DNA of 64,000 nt from UBA969 sp041694635 (GCA_041694635.1 JBDNHI010000014.1:1-64000), one strand, 5' to 3'; shown: positions 41,914 through 52,105, counted from the stretch's first letter. Made by a program: numbers and translations. Notes: generated from the letters alone by a model not told the origin.

Positions 41914-42189
41914 AAGTCAGTATCTGGCAGGAATAACAATTCGAGGTAAGTACTACTATAATATCATCGGCACATTTTAACTTCTAGTGTAATTTGGCAT
42001 TATGACTTATTTCATTTAAATAATTTAGCCTTAAAGTCGGCATCGGAAGCTGCCCCTTTTTAAATTGAATTAACCAGGTGATTCCTTAAAAGAAGCGATA
42101 ACTTATTACATATTTGATCTTTATGGCTCCAATGATTACCATTCTGTTAAGGTTTATGGCTTATTCTTATCCTTGGCTTTTGCCTCCGA

Positions 42190-43572
42190 TTACTTTGATA
42201 AATCAATCTCTAAGGGTAAGGGTTTTTCTGATTTTAAGCTTTGTTTATCTGACCATTTAACTTGCGCATCTTTCATTCTAACTAACATAAAGTCTAACTT
42301 TACCTTGTATTGAGGATCTTCAGAAATGTCGTTGATCTCATCGGGGTCGTTATCTAAATCGAATAATTGCAGTTTATTCACGGCAGTGTAGGCAATTAAT
42401 TTAAAGCGATCTTCGCGATAGCTGCGCATTAGACCCCGGTAAGCGGTGAAAATAGAATCGCGGTGCTTGTCCGTTTTTCCTTGAAGCACAGGCCAAAGGC
42501 TTTTGCCTTCCATCCCTTTTGGGCTTTCCGCTCCAGCTGCATCACAAAAAGTGGGGAACAAATCGAAGGTGTAACACATTGCCTGATTGCGTTTATTTTT
42601 CGCAACGCCCGGGCCAGCTATCACTAAAGGCACTCGAACAGAATGTTCGTAAACATTCTGTTTTCCCATTAAGCCATGACTGCCAATCGCCAATCCATTA
42701 TCAGCTGCAAAAACAATGAGAGTGTTTTCAAACTTCCCTGTTTCTTTTAGTGTTGCTATTACCCTGCCTATTTGCTCGTCTTCATGAGTAATGATTGCAT
42801 AGTATTCTGCCAGATGTTTTTGAATTGCGCTTTTAGAACGAGGCCATTTTTCCAACGCTTCATCTCGAATAAGTAATTCCCCATTGTTGAATGGGTGCTG
42901 GGGAAGATAATTAGCAGGCACGGGGATTTTATCGGAATCATACATTTCTAAAAACTTCTTTGGCGCTTGCCTTGGATCATGGGGCGACTTCAATGCAATG
43001 TAGGCTGCAAAAGGTTTAGTTCCTGTTCTTTTCAAAAAACTTATCGCTTCGTTTGCGAAAACCTCGCTGCAATGCTCGGGGGGAGTTCGCGCATTGACCA
43101 TTTTTCCCTCGGCTCCTACATCAGCTACAGGCGTGCCAAACTGATTACTCATGCCTCCCAAATAAATACTCCGCGCATTGGGAAAGGACTCTGCAAGTGA
43201 AGGCTGCCCATTATGCCATTTACCGGTAGCAAATGTTTCATATCCTGCATTACGCAAAACCATTGGCCAAGTGATGGTATCCTTTAGCCGTTCGTTAATC
43301 CGAAAAAGTGATTTACCTGAAAGCAGCATTGCACGCGAAGGCACACAGACCGCCCCCTGCGTTCCCCCCATAATATAAAAGCGATCAAAGGAAGTGCCTT
43401 GCGCAACTAAGTTGTCGATGTTAGGCGTAATGATAGCTTTGTTACCTAAGGCAGCAATGGTATCTGCTCGCTGGTCATCCGCAAAAAAGAAGAGGATGTT
43501 AGGTTTAGTATTTGTCTGATTTTGTTGAATTGGAAAAAGTAAGGCAAAGAGAATCGTTAATGAGATATTCAT
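42190..43572 (-). CDS. Sulfatase (formylglycine type), choline/iduronate-sulfatase-like
   Basis: 460 residues with a signal peptide. NILFFFADDQRADTIAALG starts the fold. The formylglycine motif is CVPSRAMLLSG (Cys76), GKWHNGQ and FAADNGLAIGSHGLMGKQNVYEHSVRVPL (core DNGLAIGSHG) follow. DNGLAIGSHGLMGK and the CVPSR variant are typical of iduronate-2-sulfatase and choline-sulfatase-like subfamilies. It lies 41 bases behind the esterase gene, the last gene of the PPC-esterase-sulfatase unit. A 276-base gap follows before the DUF1549 gene. Confidence 0.92.
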   Translation of the reverse strand: MNISLTILFALLFPIQQNQTNTKPNILFFFADDQRADTIAALGNKAIITPNIDNLVAQGTSFDRFYIMGGTQGAVCVPSRAMLLSGKSLFRINERLKDTITWPMVLRNAGYETFATGKWHNGQPSLAESFPNARSIYLGGMSNQFGTPVADVGAEGKMVNARTPPEHCSEVFANEAISFLKRTGTKPFAAYIALKSPHDPRQAPKKFLEMYDSDKIPVPANYLPQHPFNNGELLIRDEALEKWPRSKSAIQKHLAEYYAIITHEDEQIGRVIATLKETGKFENTLIVFAADNGLAIGSHGLMGKQNVYEHSVRVPLVIAGPGVAKNKRNQAMCYTFDLFPTFCDAAGAESPKGMEGKSLWPVLQGKTDKHRDSIFTAYRGLMRSYREDRFKLIAYTAVNKLQLFDLDNDPDEINDISEDPQYKVKLDFMLVRMKDAQVKWSDKQSLKSEKPLPLEIDLSK

Positions 43573-43613
43573 TTAAGAACCAGTTGTTTAGGAACGAGAA
43601 CAAAGATTTACGA

Positions 43614-44687
43614 TTACTTTAGCCAGCGTTCGAGCCAAGCAAGAGTTTGAGTTCGGAATTCTGGTGTAACGGTATGAGGGACACCCGGTGCCTCCACGAT
43701 TTTTAATTTATCAGATGCGTCAACTTTTTTGTATTGATTAGTTGCGAAGGAAAAAGCAATGCGAGCCCCTTCAATCGGGCAGTTAGGATCTTTCTCGCCA
43801 TTGAGAATCAGCAAGGGTCGGGGTGCGCAAAGATTAAGCATATTAGGGCAATCGAAGTCGCTGAGTATGCCTGGAATAATCTTATTCCAAAGTTCTTTGC
43901 ATACTCGGGCGTTGATTTCTTTTTCACCTAAATCGAAAGCAGCAGCCTCGTGCGCCTTGCGAATTGTATTAGCCCGAGCTTGCCATTTCCCGTTTTCAAG
44001 GGTCCATTTGAAACTCTGTACCCCAATTAAAGGCACCATCACTGCAACCCGTTCATCGACTGAAGCAGCCAGCCAAGTTTCAATGCCGCCCATACTAATT
44101 CCAGCCATTGCAATTTTATTAGGATCAACATCAGGCCGTTGTAATAAATAATCAACAGTGCACCAAAGATCCCAGCAGGTATCGAAGTAGAAAGGCATAG
44201 CTTGAGGCTTGTCTTTAGGGGATCGCCAAGCTTGAGCAATGGCATCGTTATAAGCTTCGGAACCTTTTTTGCCATTGGATCTAGCGCCGTGATGTCGAGC
44301 ATCGATAGCAACGCCAATCCATCCTCTTTTGGCAAAGTCATCGAGCCAAGATTTAAGGCCTTCTTTATTTCCGCCTGTGCCGTGAAGCATAATGACTACG
44401 GGCTTTTTAGAGGTGTTATCTTTTGGGGAAACGATGAGAGTTGGAACTCGTTCGAAGGAGCCATCAGCTTTTTTCTCGGTTGCAAAATCAAGAGTTTCGA
44501 CAGTAAAATTCCCTGTGGTTACTTTCGATATTTCTTTAGGAGAGAGAGAAACCTTTGGCCTGTCTAAAAGTTTTTTAAACGCCTTGCGAGTTTCATCAAC
44601 CGATTTCCCCTGTTCTTGGGAAAAACTTAAAATGCAGTTTGTTAGCAACCCAACCAGAATAAATACTGACAAGCGAATGCAAAGCAT
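43614..44687 (-). CDS. Secreted alpha/beta-hydrolase (acetyl-xylan-esterase/dienelactone-hydrolase-like)
   Basis: 357 residues, with AGGGG before the ATG and a signal peptide of about 23 residues. MLHGTGGNKEG is the oxyanion region, AGISMGGIE carries the nucleophile Ser198, NGEKDPNCP the acid and GVPHTVTP the histidine. IDARHHGARS is typical of planctomycete members. Likely deacylates a polysaccharide or similar ester. It sits between the PPC-domain protein (19 bases upstream) and a sulfatase, which fits attack on a substituted, sulfated polymer. Confidence 0.85.
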   Translation of the reverse strand: MLCIRLSVFILVGLLTNCILSFSQEQGKSVDETRKAFKKLLDRPKVSLSPKEISKVTTGNFTVETLDFATEKKADGSFERVPTLIVSPKDNTSKKPVVIMLHGTGGNKEGLKSWLDDFAKRGWIGVAIDARHHGARSNGKKGSEAYNDAIAQAWRSPKDKPQAMPFYFDTCWDLWCTVDYLLQRPDVDPNKIAMAGISMGGIETWLAASVDERVAVMVPLIGVQSFKWTLENGKWQARANTIRKAHEAAAFDLGEKEINARVCKELWNKIIPGILSDFDCPNMLNLCAPRPLLILNGEKDPNCPIEGARIAFSFATNQYKKVDASDKLKIVEAPGVPHTVTPEFRTQTLAWLERWLK

Positions 44688-44706
44688 AATGAACCCCTGA
44701 AAAGAA

Positions 44707-46725
44707 TTATTTCTTAATGGTTAGCGTGATGCCTGAAGAAGTATGAACCTCTTCTTTATCTTTACTTTTTGCCTTACCGGTTACGGTGATAGAAGGAGTA
44801 GCAACCACAGCTTTATCAGTGGAGGTGATGTCGAATTTTACTTCGTTCATATTTGCAGGAATAACCGCAGCTTTTGCAGAAACATTTGCAGGAAGTCCCC
44901 CTACGGTGATGGCAATTTCAGCGTTAAAATCTTTGGCTCTGCTAGCCGTGACCGTAAGGGTAGCATTTTTCCCTGGTGCAATCGTTGCTGGATCTATCTT
45001 AAGCGAAAGAATAAAAGCTGGCCTTACTAAAACGCCTAGGCCAATATCATTCCAAAAAGTTCGTGGCGGAATGGGCAACCCCGAAAGAGAAGTGCTTAAT
45101 GCGCCTCGAACACTTGCATAAGTCTTGTAGGGTTTGCCATTGATTTGAGCAGTCCCAACGATGCGAATTATCTGTGGCCCCTCGGAGATGGATTCATCGA
45201 TTTCGAAGTTGAGGTTTCCAGCAGGTTGGCCAGCTTGAGCGGGTTGACCTTTAGGAATGGTAAGTTTGCCTGCAATGCCTTTGGGGCCTTCAATCGAGAT
45301 TTCAATAGGTTCAGCGAAATCTCTTCTGTTAACAAGGATTGGAACAGAAAAAGGCGCCCCAGCGGGGCCATCAAAATGATCACCACCAATGGAAATATCA
45401 AACCCCGGTTCAAAATTAGTAAAGCTAATACGGTAGATTTCATTTGGCCCACCCCAGAGGTGCAGGTGTTCCACTGCAAGGGTGAAATCACCATCTGTAG
45501 GGGCTTTAAAATCAAAACGAGTTGCGGTGGTTGCGGTAGATTCTGCAAGCTTTGCACCTTTAGAATCTTTGAGAACCATATAAATTTCTGTAGGGGAATA
45601 AAGGTCTTGCGTGGTCGCTTCGATAATGATTCTTTGCTCCTTTTTTGCAGTGAAGGAAAAATGATCTAACTCGCCTTTAACTAAACATCGCCCTGTAATT
45701 GCAGAAGGAATATTTACCTTGTTTGCCTTCGTTGGTTCGTTGTTTGGTTCTATTTCTAGTACTTCATCAAGGTTTGAAAGCATTAAGCAAACAGGCCATC
45801 CGCTAAGTCCGCTTTTCCCCTTAGGGGTAATCCAGACGCTATCGATCGCATTGTCAGCGGGTGCAGAAAATTCTTGAGGTAATGCAGTTTCAACGGCGGG
45901 CCCTGCAAAGTTAAGGGTAGCTTTACTACCCCGCTTCATTGCCATCGGAATGGGTGAAGTTGCCAAGGGGAAATCGCCAATGCGTAACCTATACTGAAAA
46001 TCATCTCCCCCTTTATAACTGACATCACGAATCTCCACCAAATAGTCGCCTTCTTTTGCAAAGACAAAACGAAGCCTTGGATCAGTCTGGGCACCGGGTG
46101 AATCATTGCTGTGGCTTTTAGGAATTTCTCTCATCGTTTTGGCATCAAGTAAATTAAGCTGCGGGTCGATTGCACTTCCTAACCTTCTACCTAACACTTC
46201 AAAACTAATTTCTTGACCTGCCTTGGCGCTAATCTTGTAATAATCGTTTGATTCGCTTTCAACTTTTCCAGAAATAACGCAGGGGAAAGCTACGACTTGA
46301 GGCGTGGCTTTATTTCTGTTGGTATCTACTTCTGTAATTTCGAGAAGTTCATCAATGCAGAAAAGTCGAGTGTTAGAAATCCCCTTTGCAGTTCCTATGC
46401 GAATTGCGTGAAACCCGAGGGGCGCCTTGGCATCAATTTCAAGTTTTACTGCAAGCTTGGTAGCTTCCTTACCATTGTTGTTTTCTGTTGGTATGGAAGC
46501 TTTGCAAGGAAAGGAAGTAAGAATTTTAATGGGGCCCGCTAGATTGGTGCCTGTCAGATTGATAGTAACGGTGCTGCCTTGCTTAGCGCCAGAAGGGAAA
46601 ATAGGCTTAAGAGTAGGAGCCGCTGCATTAACGGGAAAGGTGCCAGCTTTTTGAGCAATCGCCCCTTCGGGTACCATAAAATAACCAAGGAAACCAAAAA
46701 GGATAACAAAAGAAATCTTACGCAT
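44707..46725 (-). CDS. Secreted PPC-domain protein (IPT/TIG plus prepeptidase C-terminal domains)
   Basis: 672 residues with signal peptide (about 1-24) and GAGG five bases before the ATG. Domain order: a TIG-like beta domain (PTLKPIFPSGAKQGSTVTINLTG); a PPC domain about 150-250 (SESNDYYKISAKAGQEISFEV); a second PPC domain about 345-430 (KGELDHFSFTAKKEQRIIIEA); then a beta-rich C-terminal part. No catalytic domain is seen, so binding to surfaces or polymers is likely. First gene of an apparent operon with the esterase and sulfatase. Confidence 0.8.
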   Translation of the reverse strand: MRKISFVILFGFLGYFMVPEGAIAQKAGTFPVNAAAPTLKPIFPSGAKQGSTVTINLTGTNLAGPIKILTSFPCKASIPTENNNGKEATKLAVKLEIDAKAPLGFHAIRIGTAKGISNTRLFCIDELLEITEVDTNRNKATPQVVAFPCVISGKVESESNDYYKISAKAGQEISFEVLGRRLGSAIDPQLNLLDAKTMREIPKSHSNDSPGAQTDPRLRFVFAKEGDYLVEIRDVSYKGGDDFQYRLRIGDFPLATSPIPMAMKRGSKATLNFAGPAVETALPQEFSAPADNAIDSVWITPKGKSGLSGWPVCLMLSNLDEVLEIEPNNEPTKANKVNIPSAITGRCLVKGELDHFSFTAKKEQRIIIEATTQDLYSPTEIYMVLKDSKGAKLAESTATTATRFDFKAPTDGDFTLAVEHLHLWGGPNEIYRISFTNFEPGFDISIGGDHFDGPAGAPFSVPILVNRRDFAEPIEISIEGPKGIAGKLTIPKGQPAQAGQPAGNLNFEIDESISEGPQIIRIVGTAQINGKPYKTYASVRGALSTSLSGLPIPPRTFWNDIGLGVLVRPAFILSLKIDPATIAPGKNATLTVTASRAKDFNAEIAITVGGLPANVSAKAAVIPANMNEVKFDITSTDKAVVATPSITVTGKAKSKDKEEVHTSSGITLTIKK

Positions 46726-47015
46726 AAAAACCTCGGGTGAAATATCAAATCCTGCGGGTGGGAAAGTCGTGATTAAATCTGCAGACTTCGCCTAACCATT
46801 GAATCATAAAGGTTTTACTTGGCTTGGGCAAAGAAAAAGACTGGAGGTATTACTTCAAAAGTAAAAGTGATGAAATTTCTTTCTATTTCAATTATTCCAT
46901 TAATTCTCAAAAAACTCATTTTAAGTTAACCGGTTACTTCCAAAAACTTGAAACTTAATGTTTCTATGTGTTAAGCTAATATTAGTTAAAATTGTATATT
47001 TTTAGCAGGCAACCA

Positions 47016-48428
47016 ATGATTATTCATACTAATCGATTTAAATTAAACCAAATTGCCATCGTAACTTTAAGTGTAGTTTTTGGTTTTTGCTGGGTGAAAG
47101 AAATTAAATCAGCAGAAAAAGACCCGTTTTCCCATCTTGGTTCTGTTTCGTGTGCATCAGCGTCCTGCCATAATCAAAATCTAGGTAAAGGGATACCATT
47201 TAGCGAGTACACAACTTATACCGGTTTTGATCCGCATCATAAAGCCTACGATTCACTATTTAATCCAAGATCCGACCGAATGATGAAAAATCTTTATGCA
47301 ACGGGTGCAGGGTCTGCAGCTACCCATCAACTTTGCTTAAATTGTCATTCACCCAGTCAAGGAGAAAGTAGCCATAAAACAACAGGCTTTAGTGTTTTTG
47401 AAGGGGTGGGTTGTGAATCATGCCACGGTGCAGGTTCAGGTTATATTGCTGTTCATTTCACACCAAAATTTTTAGAATTAAGTTCAGAAGAAAAAGAAAA
47501 GCAATTTGGCCTAACTAATACGAAAGACCTAGTATCGAACAATAAAATGTGTGCTGATTGTCATATAGGAAATACTAAAAAAGGGATGATAGTAAACCAC
47601 GACTTAATAGCAGCGGGTCATCCAAGGTTAAACTTCGAATTTTCAGGTTATTTAGCGCAATACCCCAAGCACTGGAAAATCGAAAAAGAACTCAAGCGTC
47701 AACCAGATTTAAATGCCAAGGCTTGGGCAATTGGTCAAATCGATGGCTCAAGGGTTGCGCTGCAGTTATTGCAAGACCGAGCCGAGTTGGCAGGGAAAAA
47801 AAATCACCCTTGGCCCGAATTCACCGAATTCGATTGCTTCAGTTGTCATAAAGACCTTCGTATAGATAGCCGAAAATACCAGTCGGGTTATGGTGGTAAA
47901 CCTGGTGCATTACCTTGGGGTGGTTGGTTCAATGGAAACACTCTAAAAATTGCGCTAGAAGATAAGAATGCAAAGGCATTCCCAAGTGAAGTATCATTGC
48001 AGATGAATCAATTTGGTCAGTCACCGGGAAAAGTAGTCGAGTCTTGCAAAATCGCAATTCAACAATTGGAACAAGCAGCAAAAGAATTAGATAATAGCCC
48101 TTTTTGGGGCAAACCCCAGTTAGAAAGCTTGGCGCAAAAATTAATCGAATCAGGAAAAATCAATGAAGCAAAATATTCTTGGGATGAATTTACTCAGATT
48201 TACCTCGGCCTTGCTGCAATCCATAACTCTTGGAGCGACCTAGACCCTTCTGGTGTTCCACCAGAATTTACAAAAGATATGGTGAGATTAAAAGATTTAC
48301 TTAAAAATGTCTTTCCAAATCAGTTTGATAGCCCGAAACTATTTGAGGATAGGTTCAGCACCAAGAAAACAATAGTTCAAACAAAAGAAACTTTTTCTTC
48401 AGTGTTTAGTTCTCTAAGAATAAAATAA
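47016..48428 (+). CDS. Pentaheme cytochrome c (cytochrome c554-like)
   Basis: 470 residues from ATG 47016 with an N-terminal signal/anchor. Five heme motifs: CASASCH (46-52, CX4CH type), CLNCH (107-111), CESCH (133-137), CADCH (179-183) and CFSCH (274-278). Extra histidines that could be distal ligands lie in DPHHKAYDSL and AAGHPRLNFE. The layout follows the cytochrome c554/HAO-type multiheme superfamily. The last 190 residues are helical without heme sites. Likely a periplasmic electron carrier or reductase. The second cytochrome gene follows by 18 bases. Confidence 0.87.
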   Translation: MIIHTNRFKLNQIAIVTLSVVFGFCWVKEIKSAEKDPFSHLGSVSCASASCHNQNLGKGIPFSEYTTYTGFDPHHKAYDSLFNPRSDRMMKNLYATGAGSAATHQLCLNCHSPSQGESSHKTTGFSVFEGVGCESCHGAGSGYIAVHFTPKFLELSSEEKEKQFGLTNTKDLVSNNKMCADCHIGNTKKGMIVNHDLIAAGHPRLNFEFSGYLAQYPKHWKIEKELKRQPDLNAKAWAIGQIDGSRVALQLLQDRAELAGKKNHPWPEFTEFDCFSCHKDLRIDSRKYQSGYGGKPGALPWGGWFNGNTLKIALEDKNAKAFPSEVSLQMNQFGQSPGKVVESCKIAIQQLEQAAKELDNSPFWGKPQLESLAQKLIESGKINEAKYSWDEFTQIYLGLAAIHNSWSDLDPSGVPPEFTKDMVRLKDLLKNVFPNQFDSPKLFEDRFSTKKTIVQTKETFSSVFSSLRIK

Positions 48429-48446
48429 AAGCGGAGATATTAAATA

Positions 48447-50297
48447 ATGAAACAATTCCAAATCTCAGCAAATCAGGGAATCTTTATTGCTTCCTTGATA
48501 GTATGCTTTTTACCAACCAATACCTTTGGCCAAGATAAAAAAGATGCTTGGGCCGATCTCAAATACCAATCGGCTGGCAAATGCAGCGAATGCCACGCAC
48601 TCCCCAAAGGGAATCAATTACCAAGCGAAGACCCTAACTCTAAAGAACCTCGTGCTTGGGATGTTGTATTACTAACCGAATACTCCATCTGGAAAACGCA
48701 TGATAAACACGCCCAAGCGTATAGCGTATTGGTTGGCCCAAGGGGTAAACGGATGGGAGAAATCCTAGGCCAAGATGTAACCAAACAAGAAACAGGTTGT
48801 TTAAATTGTCACGCGTTAGGAAACCTTTTAGCCAAAGCAGATACAGGCGGCCTCGATAAATTAGATGGAGTAAGTTGCGCTGGTTGCCATGGCCCTTCAT
48901 CTAAATGGCTAGGGGAACATTCAGAAATAGCTTGGCGCAAAAAAACCCCCCAACAAAAACATGATCTCGGTTTGATTGATTTACGCGATCCCCAAGTTCG
49001 TTCCGAGCTTTGTGTCTCTTGCCATATAGGCCACGCAGGTGAAGGTAAAATAGTTACCCACGCAATGTTCGCAGCGGGGCACCCGCCTCTTCCCCCTATC
49101 GAAATAGCAACATTTTCTAAAAATGAACCGCAACATTGGCGCGACCCCAAGAGTGTGCCTTACTTTAAAAATGCAGATGCTGAAAAGAAAAAAAATTATC
49201 ACATTCAAGAACCCGATTTCTTCCGCACCAGACTCGCCTTAGTTGGCGCTTTAGTATCCCTCAAAGAAACCATAAAACTTGCAGCCGACCGGGCAGATTT
49301 TAAAAATAGTAACCCTACGATGCTTTGGCCCGAAATTATGATGGGAGCTAAAGCCCCCAAGGAAGTTCCCGCTCAACAGGAACTTGCCAAAAATTCTTGG
49401 TCCGAAATCGCAATGGCTCATAGCGATTGTTACGCCTGCCATCATGACCTCAAATACCCAGGCTTCCGTCAAGTTCGTGGCTACGGTTTTCACCTAGCAC
49501 AAAGGCCCCTGATGCGTGTCTCCCCAGGCAGACCTCTTCTTCGTTCTTGGCCAACTTCCCTAGTGGAAGCCGCACTTATTGCTGCCGAAACTCCCATCGA
49601 TGATATTGAAAAAGGACTTAACGCAATCCTTGCTTCAAGCAACGAACGGCCTTTTGGTAACCCAGAATCTATTCGATCTGCAAGTACGCAAATTATTAAA
49701 GCCTGTGATTCGGCTTTATTAAAATTGCGAAATAAAAAACTCGATAGCGAAACTGTTGTGCGTACGCTTCAAGAACTTCTAAAACTATACATCAAACAAA
49801 ATCCCGAAGGTAAATTCTTTATCCCAGATTATGAATCCGCCCGACAACTAGCTTCCTTACTTGAAGTGATGACTTCAGAATTAGGAATAGCTTCAACCAC
49901 CAAGCAAGTTACAGACCTTACCACTCTCTTAAATATTCATCCTTACCAAAACCGTATCAATCGAGTAAAAGAGTTGCTAGAAGTAACTGTCAAAGCTTCT
50001 CGTTCTGATAAATCCGATTTCAAAGACGATTTTATCAACTACCTTACCGACATCTCCAGTTCCACAAAACTGATTAACCTTGTCAAGAATCCAAACTTTC
50101 TTGTCACAATGATTACCCTAGATAATTCAAAATTTAACACCGAGCTAAACAAACCGCAAGTTATCGATAAGCTACAAAAATTTGATGACGAAGAAGAAGT
50201 GATTAGCTTAAAGAGTATTTCAGATTACGACCCCGAATTGTTCCGCAAAATGCTAACAGAAATTAGCACCTCGATGCCCACAATAGGCAAGAAATAA
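48447..50297 (+). CDS. Pentaheme cytochrome c, paralogue of the preceding gene
   Basis: 616 residues with a signal peptide (about 1-28). Heme motifs: CSECH (46-50), CLNCH (118-122), CAGCH (144-148), CVSCH (189-193) and CYACH (328-332). The same order and the same landmarks as the preceding protein (THDKHAQAYSVL, CHIGHAGEG, AAGHPPLPP) show that the two are paralogues. Here the first motif is an ordinary CXXCH, and a helical C-terminal extension of about 280 residues has no recognised domain. The two probably work as a pair. Partner oxidoreductase not in the window. Confidence 0.87.
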   Translation: MKQFQISANQGIFIASLIVCFLPTNTFGQDKKDAWADLKYQSAGKCSECHALPKGNQLPSEDPNSKEPRAWDVVLLTEYSIWKTHDKHAQAYSVLVGPRGKRMGEILGQDVTKQETGCLNCHALGNLLAKADTGGLDKLDGVSCAGCHGPSSKWLGEHSEIAWRKKTPQQKHDLGLIDLRDPQVRSELCVSCHIGHAGEGKIVTHAMFAAGHPPLPPIEIATFSKNEPQHWRDPKSVPYFKNADAEKKKNYHIQEPDFFRTRLALVGALVSLKETIKLAADRADFKNSNPTMLWPEIMMGAKAPKEVPAQQELAKNSWSEIAMAHSDCYACHHDLKYPGFRQVRGYGFHLAQRPLMRVSPGRPLLRSWPTSLVEAALIAAETPIDDIEKGLNAILASSNERPFGNPESIRSASTQIIKACDSALLKLRNKKLDSETVVRTLQELLKLYIKQNPEGKFFIPDYESARQLASLLEVMTSELGIASTTKQVTDLTTLLNIHPYQNRINRVKELLEVTVKASRSDKSDFKDDFINYLTDISSSTKLINLVKNPNFLVTMITLDNSKFNTELNKPQVIDKLQKFDDEEEVISLKSISDYDPELFRKMLTEISTSMPTIGKK

Positions 50298-50299
50298 TT

Positions 50300-50331
50300 A
50301 AACAACCTTTGTAATCCATAGGTTCGTTTTT
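50300..50331 (+). terminator. Rho-independent terminator after the cytochrome pair
   Basis: AAACAACC pairs with GGTTCGTTT with a one-base bulge around 13 bases, followed by a T run. It lies between the cytochrome stop and the converging sulfatase stop. Confidence 0.45.
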
Positions 50332-52105
50332 ATTTCTTACTGATTAAATGTAGGTTAACACTGCGTAATTGCATCACTTCCTTGCCTGTGATGTTAATAG
50401 CTCGGATACTTAACACCCCTTTTTCTTTTGGAAGTTTTATTTCCCCTACCCTTAGGGCTTTGAAATCTTTCATAATAGATTCCCCCTTTGGCCTAGGTAT
50501 AACATCTTGATCTGTAATTAGGGGTGGATCCCATCCAGGCAAAACCTTAGTCGTCAGAGTGTTGCCATTAAAACTTATTTCAATCGAAGATCCAGCATCT
50601 GATAAAGCAGTGGTGTAAAGAAGTTCAACCTCGTAGTTGCCTTCAGAGTAAACGTCAATATTCCAATTAATTCGATCAGTTTTGGAAGTCCAATTAACAA
50701 AGTAAGAGCAATTAGGGGCGGCAGCACTGCGCCTGATATTTCCCTCGAAGGTACCATCTCTGGCAGGAAGAGGGGTAAGGGGCATCTGAGAAAAACCGAC
50801 GGGAATGAGCCTATCATCAGGCTTTTTAGGAAGCACTTCTTTACGCCAATCTTGTACAGCTTGGTTCAAGTTCTTTGTGATTTCTAGGTTGTTGCCTGCA
50901 ATATTTTTTGTTTGCCAAGGGTCGTTCTTCATATCAAATAATTGCCCTTTATCATCAAGGCGATATTGCTGATTTCGAACACTTACCTTCCCTGCCCAAA
51001 AAGAAAAAAGCATCCTATCGGGCCAAGAATAGTCATCCTGTAAAAGCAAAGGTGAAAGATCTTTGCCATCAAATGGTTTAGTGCTAACACTTTTAATATT
51101 TGCGAGAGAAAGAAGTGTGGGTAAGAGATCAATTGCGCCACAAATTTGCGTAACAACTTTAGCAGGTTTAAATTTCCCGGGCCAAGAAATGAAACAAGGA
51201 GATCGAACCCCTCCCTCATCGGTGCTGCCCTTTTTACCTTTCATCCCGCCGTTGTATCGAAAACTATTTGGCCCATTATCAGAAAAATAAATAACGATGG
51301 TATTGTCATCAAGCCCGAGTGAATTAATTTTTGCAAGCACCTTGCCAACATTGGCATCAATGTTTTCACACATCGCCAGCACCGCCCGCGTTACCTCGAT
51401 ATCTTCTTTATCGCCTTCTGGGCCCCGCTGAGGAATTGGCTTATCTTTAAATTTATTCCAATAAGGTTTAGGCACAATAAAAGGGGAATGTGGCGTATTG
51501 TAAGGAAGATAAATTAAGAAAGGTTTTTGCTTATTCAGCTCGATGAAGTCGATTGCGTGATTAGTAAAATCGTCGACGGTGAAGCCCTTACCTTTAACAG
51601 GTAGGCCGTTGTGATCCATAGGGGCGTTGAAGTATTCGCCCCAATGCCCCGATGTAAAGCCGTAGTATTCGTTGAAACCTCGGGCGTTAGGATGATAAGG
51701 CCATTGGCTGCCGTTATGCCATTTGCCAAATGCTCCGGTGGCATAGCCTGAATTTTTGCAAGCATCCGCAAGGGTTTTTTCATCGAGGTTAAGTCGCTCT
51801 TGCCCTGTTGATACCCCACGTACTCCGGTGCGTGGATGATACCTGCCTGTAAGAAATTCTGCCCTAGTGGGAGAACAAACTGGGCAAACATAAAAGCGAT
51901 CAAGCCTAACACCGTTTTTTGAAAGTGAATCAATATGTGGTGTTTGTAACATTTTATTACCGTTACAACTCAGGTCACCCCAACCCTGATCATCAGCCAA
52001 AAAGATGACAATATTAGGTTGCTTTAATTCAGCACTTACGACAAACGATGGGCTAAAAAGTAACATAAGAACCCAAAGAGATGTAGCAGTTGGAGTGGCT
52101 TGCAT
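50330..52105 (-). CDS. Arylsulfatase with C-terminal carbohydrate-binding-like domain
   Basis: 591 residues; AAGGAG before ATG 52105 and a signal peptide (about 1-25). NIVIFLADDQGWGDLSCNG, the formylglycine site CSPTRAEFLTG (Cys77), GKWHNGSQWPYHP and YFSDNGPNS form the sulfatase domain (about 28-430). It then has about 130 extra residues (about 455-590), a beta-sandwich-like domain (NVDVYSEGNYEVELLY pattern) often seen attached to planctomycete sulfatases and probably sugar binding. GQWDLSCNGN-type text groups it with arylsulfatase A-like enzymes. Substrate unknown. Confidence 0.9.
   Translation of the reverse strand: MQATPTATSLWVLMLLFSPSFVVSAELKQPNIVIFLADDQGWGDLSCNGNKMLQTPHIDSLSKNGVRLDRFYVCPVCSPTRAEFLTGRYHPRTGVRGVSTGQERLNLDEKTLADACKNSGYATGAFGKWHNGSQWPYHPNARGFNEYYGFTSGHWGEYFNAPMDHNGLPVKGKGFTVDDFTNHAIDFIELNKQKPFLIYLPYNTPHSPFIVPKPYWNKFKDKPIPQRGPEGDKEDIEVTRAVLAMCENIDANVGKVLAKINSLGLDDNTIVIYFSDNGPNSFRYNGGMKGKKGSTDEGGVRSPCFISWPGKFKPAKVVTQICGAIDLLPTLLSLANIKSVSTKPFDGKDLSPLLLQDDYSWPDRMLFSFWAGKVSVRNQQYRLDDKGQLFDMKNDPWQTKNIAGNNLEITKNLNQAVQDWRKEVLPKKPDDRLIPVGFSQMPLTPLPARDGTFEGNIRRSAAAPNCSYFVNWTSKTDRINWNIDVYSEGNYEVELLYTTALSDAGSSIEISFNGNTLTTKVLPGWDPPLITDQDVIPRPKGESIMKDFKALRVGEIKLPKEKGVLSIRAINITGKEVMQLRSVNLHLISKK

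Noticed and set aside
45145..45669. 174-codon plus-strand frame inside the PPC-domain gene
   Set aside because: Antisense to a clear secreted protein. Composition and lack of start signals fit a shadow.
46726..47015. tRNA-like or structured RNA before the cytochrome genes
   Set aside because: There is one imperfect stem (GGGAAAGTC with GACTTCGCC), but no cloverleaf, acceptor stem or conserved tRNA bases can be drawn.
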